A stretch of DNA of 64,000 nucleotides from Candidatus Zhuqueibacterota bacterium (lineage in GTDB: Bacteria; Zhuqueibacterota; Zhuqueibacteria; Oceanimicrobiales; Oceanimicrobiaceae). The notes beneath the pieces were generated by a model. It did no database searches. It was not told the origin of the DNA and saw only the letters and a program-made list of their open reading frames with translations. Made by a program: the position numbers and the translations under genes. The stretch spans positions 1 to 64,000 of the forward strand of contig JAJDAF010000018.1 of NCBI GenBank assembly GCA_029261995.1, read 5' to 3'. Positions 20,160 to 27,195 of the stretch are shown piece after piece (within the stretch, counting starts at the first letter, position 1; each line of letters begins with the position of its first letter).

Positions 20160-20615
20160 ATGAGCAGAATCATCAAGCGTTACGAGAATCGCAAGCTCTA
20201 CGACACCGGAGAGCGCAGATACATCTCGCTGGAGGAAATCGCAGCGCTGATTCGCGACGGCGTGGATGTCAAAGTTATTGACCGCACCTCTGCAAAGGAC
20301 ATCACCACACAAACCCTGACCCAGATCATTTTCGAGGAGGGCAAGCTTGGCCGCAATCCCTTTTCCACGGAAACCCTGCACGGCGTGATCCGCTGGGGCA
20401 GCTCGGTGATAGACGAGGGCATTCATCAGGCAAAGCGCAGCCTCGACGATATCGTCCCCAAGTCTCTGAGCAAACTGTTCGGCGTCAGCCATCCTGGCCA
20501 GATCCGCGAGCTGATTCAACGGGTGGAGTCGCTGGAGAGCGCCATCGACAAGCTGGCCGGAAGCGCGGGAAAATCAGTTGAGCCAAACCGTGAATCCAAA
20601 CCTGACAGCAAATAG
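20160..20615 (+). CDS. phaR: PhaR-type polyhydroxyalkanoate accumulation regulator
   Basis: 151 residues. The N-terminal 60 residues are the PHB/PHA accumulation regulator DNA-binding domain: IIKRYENRKLYDTGERRYIS, ALIRDGVDVKVID, TQTLTQIIFEE. PhaR proteins repress phasin and their own genes and are released when they bind nascent polyester granules. The C-terminal third is helical with a coiled-coil-like RELIQRVESLESAID. Start uncertain: ATG 20160 fits family starts (GGAAAAG weakly placed upstream); ATG 20139 would add seven residues. It is followed after 33 bp by a phasin-like gene, the expected target. No PHA synthase is in this window, so the pathway may serve granules made elsewhere or lipid from the neighbouring synthase. 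Confidence 0.85.
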   Translation: MSRIIKRYENRKLYDTGERRYISLEEIAALIRDGVDVKVIDRTSAKDITTQTLTQIIFEEGKLGRNPFSTETLHGVIRWGSSVIDEGIHQAKRSLDDIVPKSLSKLFGVSHPGQIRELIQRVESLESAIDKLAGSAGKSVEPNRESKPDSK

Positions 20616-20648
20616 GAATTCATCAAAATATCATAGCAGGAGAGAATC

Positions 20649-21011
20649 ATGTCGAAGAAAAGTGACACTCGCAAAAAGACTCAAAATGGCATGCCGGATA
20701 TTACACACGACATCTGGCTGGCCGGGCTCGGAGTTCTGTCATCTGTCGAAGAAGAGGGCAGCAAACTCTATCGCAAGTTCATTGAGCGAGGCGAGGAAAT
20801 CATCGAGAAAGGCAGAGAGTTCGAAAAGAAAGAAAAGATTCAGGGCATATCATTGAGATTGAGCCAGGCAGCGAAAGCGGTTGAAGAAAAAGTCCAGGCC
20901 TGCACAGAACCTCTTGGTCTTTCCTCACGCGAAGAAATCAAAGAACTGAATGCCAAGATCGACAAGCTGGCGGAAAGCCTCGCGGTGTTAACTAAGAAGC
21001 TCGACAAGTAG
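20649..21011 (+). CDS. Phasin-family granule-associated protein
   Basis: 120 residues, almost entirely helical: DIWLAGLGVLSSVEEEGSKL, then KFIERGEEIIEKGREFEKK, and a C-terminal coiled coil (EEIKELNAKIDKLAESLAVL). This is the layout of PhaF/PhaI-type phasins, which coat polyhydroxyalkanoate granules. A very good ribosome binding site (AGGAGAGAATC before ATG) supports the start. It sits between a PhaR-type regulator and a phosphopantetheinyl transferase, 14 bp before the latter, in a tight operon. Confidence 0.82.
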   Translation: MSKKSDTRKKTQNGMPDITHDIWLAGLGVLSSVEEEGSKLYRKFIERGEEIIEKGREFEKKEKIQGISLRLSQAAKAVEEKVQACTEPLGLSSREEIKELNAKIDKLAESLAVLTKKLDK

Positions 21012-21025
21012 GCCCCGGGTTGTCG

Positions 21026-21724
21026 ATGGACGAGGTTCACCAGATCACCTGCCTTTCGCTATCCACCTCCGAGGTGTCGGGCGACGACGGCTGGCTGTCG
21101 CCGGTTGAGCATGCCGTTCAGAGCAAGCTCCATCTCCCGAAACGCCGGGCTGACTGGCGTCTTGGAAGATGGACTGCCAAACATGCTGTGCAACGACACT
21201 ACAGCGAATCCAAGACGCCGCTACTCCTTAATCAAATAGAAGTGCTGGCTGCAAGCGATGGCGCGCCGGAGCTTTTCATCAACGGACGTCGGGCTGAGCT
21301 GGCCATCTCGATCAGTCACAGCGGTGGCCACGGTTTCGTGGCACTCGGCGCCAACCAGCACGCGCTTGGCTGCGATATCGAAAAAGTCGAGCCGCGCTCC
21401 CCGGCATTCATTTCTGACTACTTCACCGAAACCGAGCAGGCAATCTACCGCGAGACCGAGGCAGCACATCAGCCTGTTCTGGCCAACCTGATCTGGAGCG
21501 CGAAGGAATCCGTGTCAAAAGCACTGCGGCAAGGGCTGCGGCTCGACACCCGCTCGGTACAAATCGAACTGCTTGAAAGCGGCCGACCGGACGCAGGCCC
21601 CTTCCGCGCGTCTTTCTCAATGGATGGACAGAGCTTCCGCGGGCGCTGGTGCGTTAGTCATGGCTTTGTCCGAACGATTGCAACAAACTCTCCTACCCTG
21701 AACATCCGCCACTTTCAATCTTAA
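21026..21724 (+). CDS. 4'-phosphopantetheinyl transferase (Sfp type)
   Basis: 232 residues. Two-lobed Sfp-like protein with the family motifs: ISISHSGG (about 94-101), the Mg-binding LGCDIEKVE with D117 and E119, and WSAKESVSKA with W157, K160 and E161. It transfers phosphopantetheine from CoA to carrier domains, so the five carrier domains of the upstream synthase are the obvious substrates. It lies 14 bp after the phasin gene. The ATG at 21026 is preferred to an in-frame TTG six bases earlier; neither has a strong ribosome binding site, consistent with translational coupling. The pairing with a synthase whose attachment residue is Thr makes its specificity interesting. Confidence 0.9.
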   Translation: MDEVHQITCLSLSTSEVSGDDGWLSPVEHAVQSKLHLPKRRADWRLGRWTAKHAVQRHYSESKTPLLLNQIEVLAASDGAPELFINGRRAELAISISHSGGHGFVALGANQHALGCDIEKVEPRSPAFISDYFTETEQAIYRETEAAHQPVLANLIWSAKESVSKALRQGLRLDTRSVQIELLESGRPDAGPFRASFSMDGQSFRGRWCVSHGFVRTIATNSPTLNIRHFQS

Positions 21725-21982
21725 GATTTCGTCTAGCAACCGCCAACACCACCCTACAAAAACAGTGGAATGGGCTGCCCTCAAAGTTGTAGTTTTTAAG
21801 GGACTTTTCCGTCCTTTGACTTTCCCCTGGCCAGCTCGCCTATACATTTTTGGAGAGGTCGCTACTGTTGCTTGCCGGCGTGGTGTGAACGGACCAAGTG
21901 AATAAGGTCGTCTTCACCGGGTACTCTGACAAGGTAATCGGCTTCGATACCGAGACCCTGAACCAAACGGAGAGGAGCGGCA

Positions 21983-22180
21983 ATGAAAGTAAAACTTTTC
22001 TCGATAGGGAACCCACGTGCGAAGGAAAGCAAGAACCAATCAATCCTGGAGGACCAACTCAATCGCTGGTTGAGCGAGAATGCGTCTCTGCGGATTGTAC
22101 ACATCAAACAATCAGTTGCCGGTGGAAGTTGGGCCTACCCGACTGTATTTGTCTCCATCTGGTATGAAGACAGTCCGTAA
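21983..22180 (+). CDS. Small conserved-looking protein, unknown
   Basis: 65 residues with a strong ribosome binding site (GGAGAGGAGCGGCA before ATG). It reads as strand-helix-strand: MKVKLFSIGNP, LEDQLNRWLSEN, IVHIKQSVAGGSW, VFVSIWYED. I believe short proteins ending in a QS..GGSW...SIWYE pattern are widespread, but I cannot name a family. It stands alone between the transferase gene and the lipoprotein hydrolase. Confidence 0.65.
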   Translation: MKVKLFSIGNPRAKESKNQSILEDQLNRWLSENASLRIVHIKQSVAGGSWAYPTVFVSIWYEDSP

Positions 22181-22259
22181 CCTGGCGTCGCCTTTCCATT
22201 GGGGCAGCAACATCCCATTTGGCAAATATCCTAAACGACCGTTTTAAGGAGAAGACAAA

Positions 22260-23348
22260 ATGAAATTGCATTGCGCCGTACCCTATGGCGCTTTCCTGAG
22301 TCTGAGCTTGCTGTTGTGGTCATGCCAAAATGACCCGGCAAGCTCCAACCCAACTAATCCCACGACCTGGCAAGAATCGACACCCGTGGCTCAGGGCTTG
22401 GACTCCCAGACGCTCGATGCAGCATTTGAAGAAGGGAGCCGACGCCCTTTCATCCGAGGACTTGTTGTAGCCAGAAACGGCTACCTTGTGGCAGAGCGGT
22501 ATTATCGCGGATTAGACAAAGACGACCACCACAACGTCAAGTCGATCTCCAAGAGCTTTCTTTCAGCCATGGTTGGGATCGCGCTGCGGGACAGCATCTT
22601 GACCAACCTGGATCAGAAAATGCTGGACTATTTTGCGGAAAACGTCACCACGCAAATGGACCAGCGCTTACACCAGGTCACCCCTCGACACCTGCTGATG
22701 ATGCGCATGGGTATCGAACATGAACGCAACAACTACATGCAAATCTACAACAGTCGCAACTGGATCCAGACCACCATCGACTGGCCGTTAACCTACAACC
22801 CTGGCACGCGATTCTCCTACAACACTTTTCAGACGCATCTCCTGTCAGTGATTCTCACGAAAACCACAGGCAGGAGCACGCTGGCTTTCGGCAAAGAGGT
22901 CTTGATGGAGCCCCTCGGCATCCGGGTGCACGAATGGGAGAAAGGCCCGCAGGGCTACTACTTCGGTGGCAACAGCATGCGGTTCACCACCCGGGATATC
23001 GCCTGGTTTGGACAGCTCTATTTGCGTGGCGGTAAGCTCAGGGATGAACAAATCGTGCCGGCGGACTGGGTGACACTGTCCCTGCAAAACAATACCGGCA
23101 ACAACGATTGGACCTGGGGCGAGCTGAACGACATCGCCTACGGCTACCTCTGGTGGATGGGTGAGCTGAAAGGCTACACGGTGAAAATGGCCATCGGCTT
23201 TGGCGGGCAATTCGTCATGCTTTTCCCCGAGCTTGACATGGTCGTAGCGACAAACTCAGAGTCGGATGTCGGCTGGGACACGGCCGATGCGCAGGAACAA
23301 TCCGTGGTCGAACTCGTAGCGAACTACATTCTGCCTGCGGTGAATTAG
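22260..23348 (+). CDS. Serine hydrolase, beta-lactamase class C-like lipoprotein
   Basis: 362 residues. Lipoprotein signal with lipobox LLWSC (C22). Class C/penicillin-binding fold with the SxxK nucleophile motif S95-I-S-K98 in VKSISKSFLS, a FSYNTFQTHLL region that takes the place of the YxN motif, and EVLMEPLGI, GGNSMRFTTRDIAWFGQLYL and GFGGQFVMLFPELDMVV blocks typical of the family. Predicted to be anchored in the periplasm or outer membrane; the substrate could be an ester or peptide. TTTTAAGGAG precedes the ATG. It is followed 41 bp later by a small membrane protein gene. Confidence 0.9.
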   Translation: MKLHCAVPYGAFLSLSLLLWSCQNDPASSNPTNPTTWQESTPVAQGLDSQTLDAAFEEGSRRPFIRGLVVARNGYLVAERYYRGLDKDDHHNVKSISKSFLSAMVGIALRDSILTNLDQKMLDYFAENVTTQMDQRLHQVTPRHLLMMRMGIEHERNNYMQIYNSRNWIQTTIDWPLTYNPGTRFSYNTFQTHLLSVILTKTTGRSTLAFGKEVLMEPLGIRVHEWEKGPQGYYFGGNSMRFTTRDIAWFGQLYLRGGKLRDEQIVPADWVTLSLQNNTGNNDWTWGELNDIAYGYLWWMGELKGYTVKMAIGFGGQFVMLFPELDMVVATNSESDVGWDTADAQEQSVVELVANYILPAVN

Positions 23349-23389
23349 AAGCTGGATACTCGAAGAACAGCAAGTTTGAAGGAGGAAGA

Positions 23390-23686
23390 ATGAGCTTTGG
23401 AGCTGGAATGTCAACTGGTTTTGCGGCGGGATTTGGCGGCGGCATTGGCGCCGGGGTGTTGATTGGACGTAAGCAGGCGGCGGAGGAGTTACGAAAGCAC
23501 ATTGAGCAAAGAGAAATTAAGCTGGAGGCACGGGACGGCAAGCAGGTTCTCATGGAAGAATTGATCCAGGTCGTGGCAAAGGGCGAGTGCGCCCAGCTCA
23601 AAAAAAAGTCGCTTTACATTGCGCTGGCACTTGGAATTGCGGTCCTGGGGCTACTGGCTTTTTATGTTCTTTATCGTGGAATCTAA
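23390..23686 (+). CDS. Small membrane protein with Gly-rich N-terminus, unknown
   Basis: 98 residues. N-terminal Gly-rich hydrophobic stretch (GFAAGFGGGIGAGVLIG, residues 10-26), a charged helical middle, and a C-terminal transmembrane helix (about 73-95, YIALALGIAVLGLLAFYVLY). Strong ribosome binding site GGAGGAAGA before ATG. It ends 20 bp before the next lipoprotein start, and probably shares its transcript. No known family. Confidence 0.7.
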   Translation: MSFGAGMSTGFAAGFGGGIGAGVLIGRKQAAEELRKHIEQREIKLEARDGKQVLMEELIQVVAKGECAQLKKKSLYIALALGIAVLGLLAFYVLYRGI

Positions 23687-23705
23687 CCCGAATCAGGAGA
23701 CAATC

Positions 23706-24725
23706 ATGACAGTAAAGACAATATTGGGTTGCATGCTTGCAATTGGCTTGTGCGGCTGCGTGCAGCAAGCTTCCCAACCAGTATTGCAGGGTGACTATCT
23801 TGGGCAGACCCAGCCGGGTAAAGCACCTGAGCTGTTCGCCCCTGGAATCGTGTCAACCAAGTGCGATGAGCTGAATTCCCTGTTCTCTCCGAACGGCAAT
23901 GAATTCATTTTTTCGATAAAAATGCCGGCCCAGCGCGAGCACACGCTCGTTCACATGCTGAGGCAAGGAGACAGATGGACTGAACCTAAGGTACTTCAGT
24001 TCTCTGGGCATTACGACGATGCCGACCCCGCTTTCTCGCCGGACGGCCAACAACTCTTCTTCACCTCCAGGCGTCCGCTGAGCGGGAGCAGCGAACGCAG
24101 AAGCGACTGGGATCTCTGGGTTGTCGAACGCAGCGGGACGGGTTGGAGCGAGCCAAAGCATCTCGAAGATCGCATAAACACCGACCGGCTGGAAGTCTAC
24201 CCATCCTTGACGGCCAGTGGCACACTCTATTTCTCCTCCGGCCGCGAAGGCGGGATGGGCCGCAACGACATCTACCGCTCAAGCAAGGTCGATGGCCAGT
24301 ACACAGAGCCGGAGAATCTCGGCGAAGCCATCAACAGCAAATACAGCGAGGGTGACATCTTCATTGCCCCTGACGAGAGCTACATCATCTTCGTCGGTTC
24401 CGGCAGGCCTGACAGCCACGGCAGCGGCGACCTCTACATCAGTTTTCAGGGAGAAGACAGCGCCTGGACAACCGCCAGAAATATGGGGACGGAGGTCAAT
24501 TCAAGCATGCTGGAGTACTGCCCAACGGTTACGCCGGACGGCAAGTATTTGTTCTTCACCAGCCACCGCGCTATCAATGAGGTCCCCATGCAGCGGCCAC
24601 TAACCTACCGGGCGATAGCCGATGCCTATGACAGCCCGCACTACAGTCTCGGAGATATCTACTGGATGGATGCTGGTGTGATCGAGGAGATGAGAGCTGA
24701 GGTCATGACTGCCAAAGTGAAGTGA
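23706..24725 (+). CDS. PD40/WD40-like beta-propeller lipoprotein
   Basis: 339 residues from ATG 23706 (CAGGAGACAATC upstream; the open frame reaches further back into the previous gene but without support). Lipobox LCGC. It contains several TolB-type repeats with D.PAFSPDGQQLFFTSRR, SLTASGTLYFSSGREGG, GDIFIAPDESYIIFV and PTVTPDGKYLFFTSHR, i.e. a periplasmic or surface beta-propeller. Such proteins bind peptides or sugars or act as partners of secreted enzymes. No catalytic residues expected. Confidence 0.87.
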   Translation: MTVKTILGCMLAIGLCGCVQQASQPVLQGDYLGQTQPGKAPELFAPGIVSTKCDELNSLFSPNGNEFIFSIKMPAQREHTLVHMLRQGDRWTEPKVLQFSGHYDDADPAFSPDGQQLFFTSRRPLSGSSERRSDWDLWVVERSGTGWSEPKHLEDRINTDRLEVYPSLTASGTLYFSSGREGGMGRNDIYRSSKVDGQYTEPENLGEAINSKYSEGDIFIAPDESYIIFVGSGRPDSHGSGDLYISFQGEDSAWTTARNMGTEVNSSMLEYCPTVTPDGKYLFFTSHRAINEVPMQRPLTYRAIADAYDSPHYSLGDIYWMDAGVIEEMRAEVMTAKVK

Positions 24726-24793
24726 AAGCGAGTGGTGCATCACCCACCCGGCTCGGTGCATGTCGGCGTTCTCGTCGTCGTCCCTCCAAATTG

Positions 24794-25360
24794 CTAGATG
24801 ATGTCGGCATCCTCTTGAAGGCGCTGCCACATCTCGTCAACGCCTAGACGGATTGCCCAGCTTCCGACATAGCCCAAATCCAGATTGCCATGCTGCACCT
24901 CGAAAACACGTAGGGCGTCTGTGTACTGCTTCTCGCTGCCTCCCGACTGCAAGGCCCATTGTAGTTTTGCCAGTATCGTGTCTTCCGGGCTGGAGACCTT
25001 GAGCTTTATGCCCATCGCCTCCTCGACATACTTGCGCGCAAAACGCGACCGGTCGAATGGCTGGTCGGTCAGAATCCAGAAATCTACTTTGTCTCCGTCT
25101 ACCACGTCAATGAGGTTGAACATGGATTTGCGGGAAATTGCTTCCTGGATCGACTCAGCACTCAAGTAGTAACTCGGAGCAGGAAAGGCTTTGACCAGCA
25201 AATCGATATCCGTCTCCTGAATCGCGACTACGACATCGAGGTCATGTGTCGCCCTTGGTTCTCCTTGCAGGCTGGAGGCCACCGACCCTGTCACCATGTG
25301 ATCGATGCTGTGGTCGCCAAGTGTCGCGATGACTTTTGTTAATAGTTCCTGTTGTGACAT
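24794..25360 (-). CDS. Nucleotidyltransferase-fold protein (AbiEii/MNT-like)
   Basis: 188 residues. N-terminal minimal nucleotidyltransferase motif: VTGSVASSLQGEPRATHDLDVVV, with G25-S26 and the metal-binding D40-x-D42. The rest follows the pattern of stand-alone nucleotidyltransferases found with small partner proteins (KVDFWILTDQPFDRSRFARK, VSSPEDTILAKLQWAL, YTDALRVFEVQ). Its start overlaps the 3' end of the small upstream gene by 22 bp. Members act as toxins or as AMP/CMP-adding antitoxins in type IV/VII toxin-antitoxin systems. Which component is toxic cannot be told here. Confidence 0.8.
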   Translation of the reverse strand: MSQQELLTKVIATLGDHSIDHMVTGSVASSLQGEPRATHDLDVVVAIQETDIDLLVKAFPAPSYYLSAESIQEAISRKSMFNLIDVVDGDKVDFWILTDQPFDRSRFARKYVEEAMGIKLKVSSPEDTILAKLQWALQSGGSEKQYTDALRVFEVQHGNLDLGYVGSWAIRLGVDEMWQRLQEDADII

Positions 25361-25554
25361 TTGTCGAGACGACTTTTGAGAAGCTGAGCAAAGTCTTCGG
25401 CTGAAAGGTCGGGGTGTGCCTTTCTGAGACCGTGAATGAAAAGCTGCCTGGAAAAAGAGGATAGCTCAAATGCCTTGAGCAATCTTCTCTCCGGGGTCAT
25501 CTTACGGAGAATCTCGATGTACTTTCGGTGGTTTGGACGGGACTTTGGATTCAT
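25339..25554 (-). CDS. Small partner of the nucleotidyltransferase
   Basis: 71 residues, helical: YIEILRKMTPERRLLKAFELSS, LFIHGLRKAHPD, LLKSRLDKCHNRNY. I recall small proteins with the MTPE.RL.KAFELS...LF..GL pattern next to nucleotidyltransferases in many genomes. Its last 22 bp overlap the downstream gene in another frame, implying coupled translation. First gene of the pair, as antitoxins often are. Confidence 0.72.
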   Translation of the reverse strand: MNPKSRPNHRKYIEILRKMTPERRLLKAFELSSFSRQLFIHGLRKAHPDLSAEDFAQLLKSRLDKCHNRNY

Positions 25555-25613
25555 TCTACTTTCATTAAATTGGAGATGTTACCCACCAAGGTTATTGAAT
25601 TCCAGTTGAAAAG

Positions 25614-25691
25614 TCAATGCTTTCGTCGCACTGAATTCCAAGCGCGGTAAAGCCCCGCAATAATGCGCGGGATTTTGACATCGAATGCCAT
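25614..25691 (-). CDS. Possible 25-residue peptide
   Basis: AGGAG lies seven bases before an ATG at 25691, and the frame encodes a 25-residue basic amphipathic peptide starting MAFDVKIPRII and ending VRRKH. Weak evidence: short length and no context. Confidence 0.2.
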   Translation of the reverse strand: MAFDVKIPRIIAGLYRAWNSVRRKH

Positions 25692-26100
25692 GGCGGGACT
25701 CCTGTTGTGTCGGGGACTGGACTGACAAAGTATAGAAAACCCGGGCGGAAAAGTCAACTGTTCAGTCGGACTCAACAGGTGGGAGACCGAGGCTGGACAT
25801 GTCGGCGGCAAGCTCGTTGGCCGGACCCGTGAACCATGATGGCTTCCTGCAGATGACCGGGTCGTCGATCTCGTTTCCACGCTAACCTCGAAAGCGACGG
25901 GCTGTGCTCCGGAGTTTGGCTTGCTTTTTTCATTTAGAGTTGAGGCAGTCGGCCAGGAATCGCGCATCTGAGGAGGCTTGATCGACTGCTTCCCAAACCG
26001 TCTGGCCGCTGCCTCTCTCATCGCAGTTCAATCCCTGGCCCTTGACTTCCCGTACTCGATTGTTTACATTTTGCCTACCAGAACTTCTAAGGGAAGCAGC
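25692..26100. other. Intergenic, no gene seen
   Basis: A minus-strand open frame spans much of this stretch, but its product is Ser/Thr/Pro-rich with no structure, and a ribosome binding site is missing. I treat it as non-coding and as the upstream region of 26101-26478. Confidence 0.4.
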
Positions 26101-26478
26101 ATGAAAACAATGAATCTGAACAAACGGTTAAAGTCGGCGTCCCGGAAATTTCTCGCGGGAATGGCGCTGGCGCTGCTGTCTGCGCCTTTCGCGTTGATTC
26201 CTCTTCTGAAATTGGGCGACGTCGCCAGCCCGTCGCAGGAATTCGCCGCGTGGCTTTGGCAGACCACACCCGACATCTCTCTGGACGGAATATCCAGCGG
26301 CGCAATGTCCTCGGGCGAAACCGTTGCGGTCGTCGGTTTTTTTCTTCTGGTTGCGGGCCTGTTCCTGATGTATTTGTCGCATAAGGAGTGGTTGAGATAT
26401 GAAAAATTCCGCGATGAAGCTGAAAAGAGACTCCTGATCGACGGCTATGCCAAAAGCAAGACTTCCGCCAAAGATTGA
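26101..26478 (+). CDS. Two-helix membrane protein, unknown
   Basis: 125 residues from ATG 26101 (AAGGGAAGC upstream). One transmembrane helix at about 16-38 (FLAGMALALLSAPFALIPLL) and one at about 78-100 (VAVVGFFLLVAGLFLMYLS), then a charged C-terminal tail. No motif recognised. Convergent with the permease gene, 27 bp apart. Confidence 0.6.
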   Translation: MKTMNLNKRLKSASRKFLAGMALALLSAPFALIPLLKLGDVASPSQEFAAWLWQTTPDISLDGISSGAMSSGETVAVVGFFLLVAGLFLMYLSHKEWLRYEKFRDEAEKRLLIDGYAKSKTSAKD

Positions 26479-26505
26479 GCTGCGTAGAATAGAAGACCGC
26501 TCATC

Positions 26506-27195
26506 TTACAGCACTCCAAAAACATGGTGCAAGCTCAGAAACACGCCCAGCAGGATCATAACTGACCCAGCAACCAACCGCAGTTTATCTTCCACCGATT
26601 TCCTCACAAAATCCGAGCGTTCCAGAACGCGAGAGCTGCGGGAAATAAACACAACCATAATGATCAGCGGCAGGCCTGAGCCGAGGCCGAACAGAGCCGG
26701 ATAAACCAGGATGGCATGGTTTGAAATCGCGAGCGGTAGCAGTACGCCAAAAAATATCGCCGCGGACATGGGGCAGAAAGATAATGCGATTAGCACACCC
26801 AGGATCAAGCTTGCCAGCAAGCCTCGATGACCTGATTTTTTCAGGAAACGGTCGCTCAGGCGCAGCGTGTTTTGCGCCGGAAACAGAATTCCCGCGACAA
26901 TCATCCCGACAATCACGAGCAGAGGGCCAAGCAACTGGCGCAAATAAATCTGCAAAAAATTGGCGACGGATGGCACTTTTATCATGCCAAAACCAACCAG
27001 GAAACCCAGTGTTGTGAAGGTGAGCATCTCCGCCAGCACAAACACCAGTCCGGCGGCCAGCGTGCCGCCTGCGCGTTGCCGCCAGCCGGAGAGCAGGGAA
27101 ACGGCTGCGATGTTGGTGGTCAACGGGCACGGGTGCACCACGGTAAGCGCCCCGAGACCTGCTGCGGTAGCGGCGCCAATCAGAAAGGAACTCAT
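26506..27195 (-). CDS. CcdA/ArsG-like membrane permease
   Basis: 229 residues, about six transmembrane helices. Two Pro-Cys motifs at equivalent positions of an internal repeat, HPCPLTTNIA (C23) and SFCPMSAAIFFG (C141), are characteristic of the CcdA/DsbD-like part of the LysE superfamily and of the ArsG aminobenzylarsenical-efflux subgroup. CcdA-type proteins carry electrons across the membrane through these cysteines to periplasmic thioredoxin-like partners. The ATG overlaps the stop of the upstream gene (ATGA), whose product ends in a thioredoxin-like domain with CxxC, so a thiol-redox pair is more plausible than arsenical export. Confidence 0.75.
   Translation of the reverse strand: MSSFLIGAATAAGLGALTVVHPCPLTTNIAAVSLLSGWRQRAGGTLAAGLVFVLAEMLTFTTLGFLVGFGMIKVPSVANFLQIYLRQLLGPLLVIVGMIVAGILFPAQNTLRLSDRFLKKSGHRGLLASLILGVLIALSFCPMSAAIFFGVLLPLAISNHAILVYPALFGLGSGLPLIIMVVFISRSSRVLERSDFVRKSVEDKLRLVAGSVMILLGVFLSLHHVFGVL

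Noticed and set aside
21862-22107. Minus-strand frame ending EADYLVRVPGEDDLIHLVRS
   Set aside because: The C-terminal part looks coding-like, but it is antisense to the start of the well-supported small gene at 21983 and has no ribosome binding site. It may be another gene tail, but support is too thin.
25614-26021. 135-codon minus-strand frame
   Set aside because: Ser/Thr/Pro-rich product without hydrophobic core, no ribosome binding site at its first start. Only the last 25 codons have a possible start of their own.
26506-27195. Confident arsenical-efflux (ArsG) annotation
   Set aside because: The Pro-Cys motifs are shared by CcdA-like electron carriers. There is no arsR, arsC or arsM nearby, and coupling to a CxxC protein argues for thiol redox.
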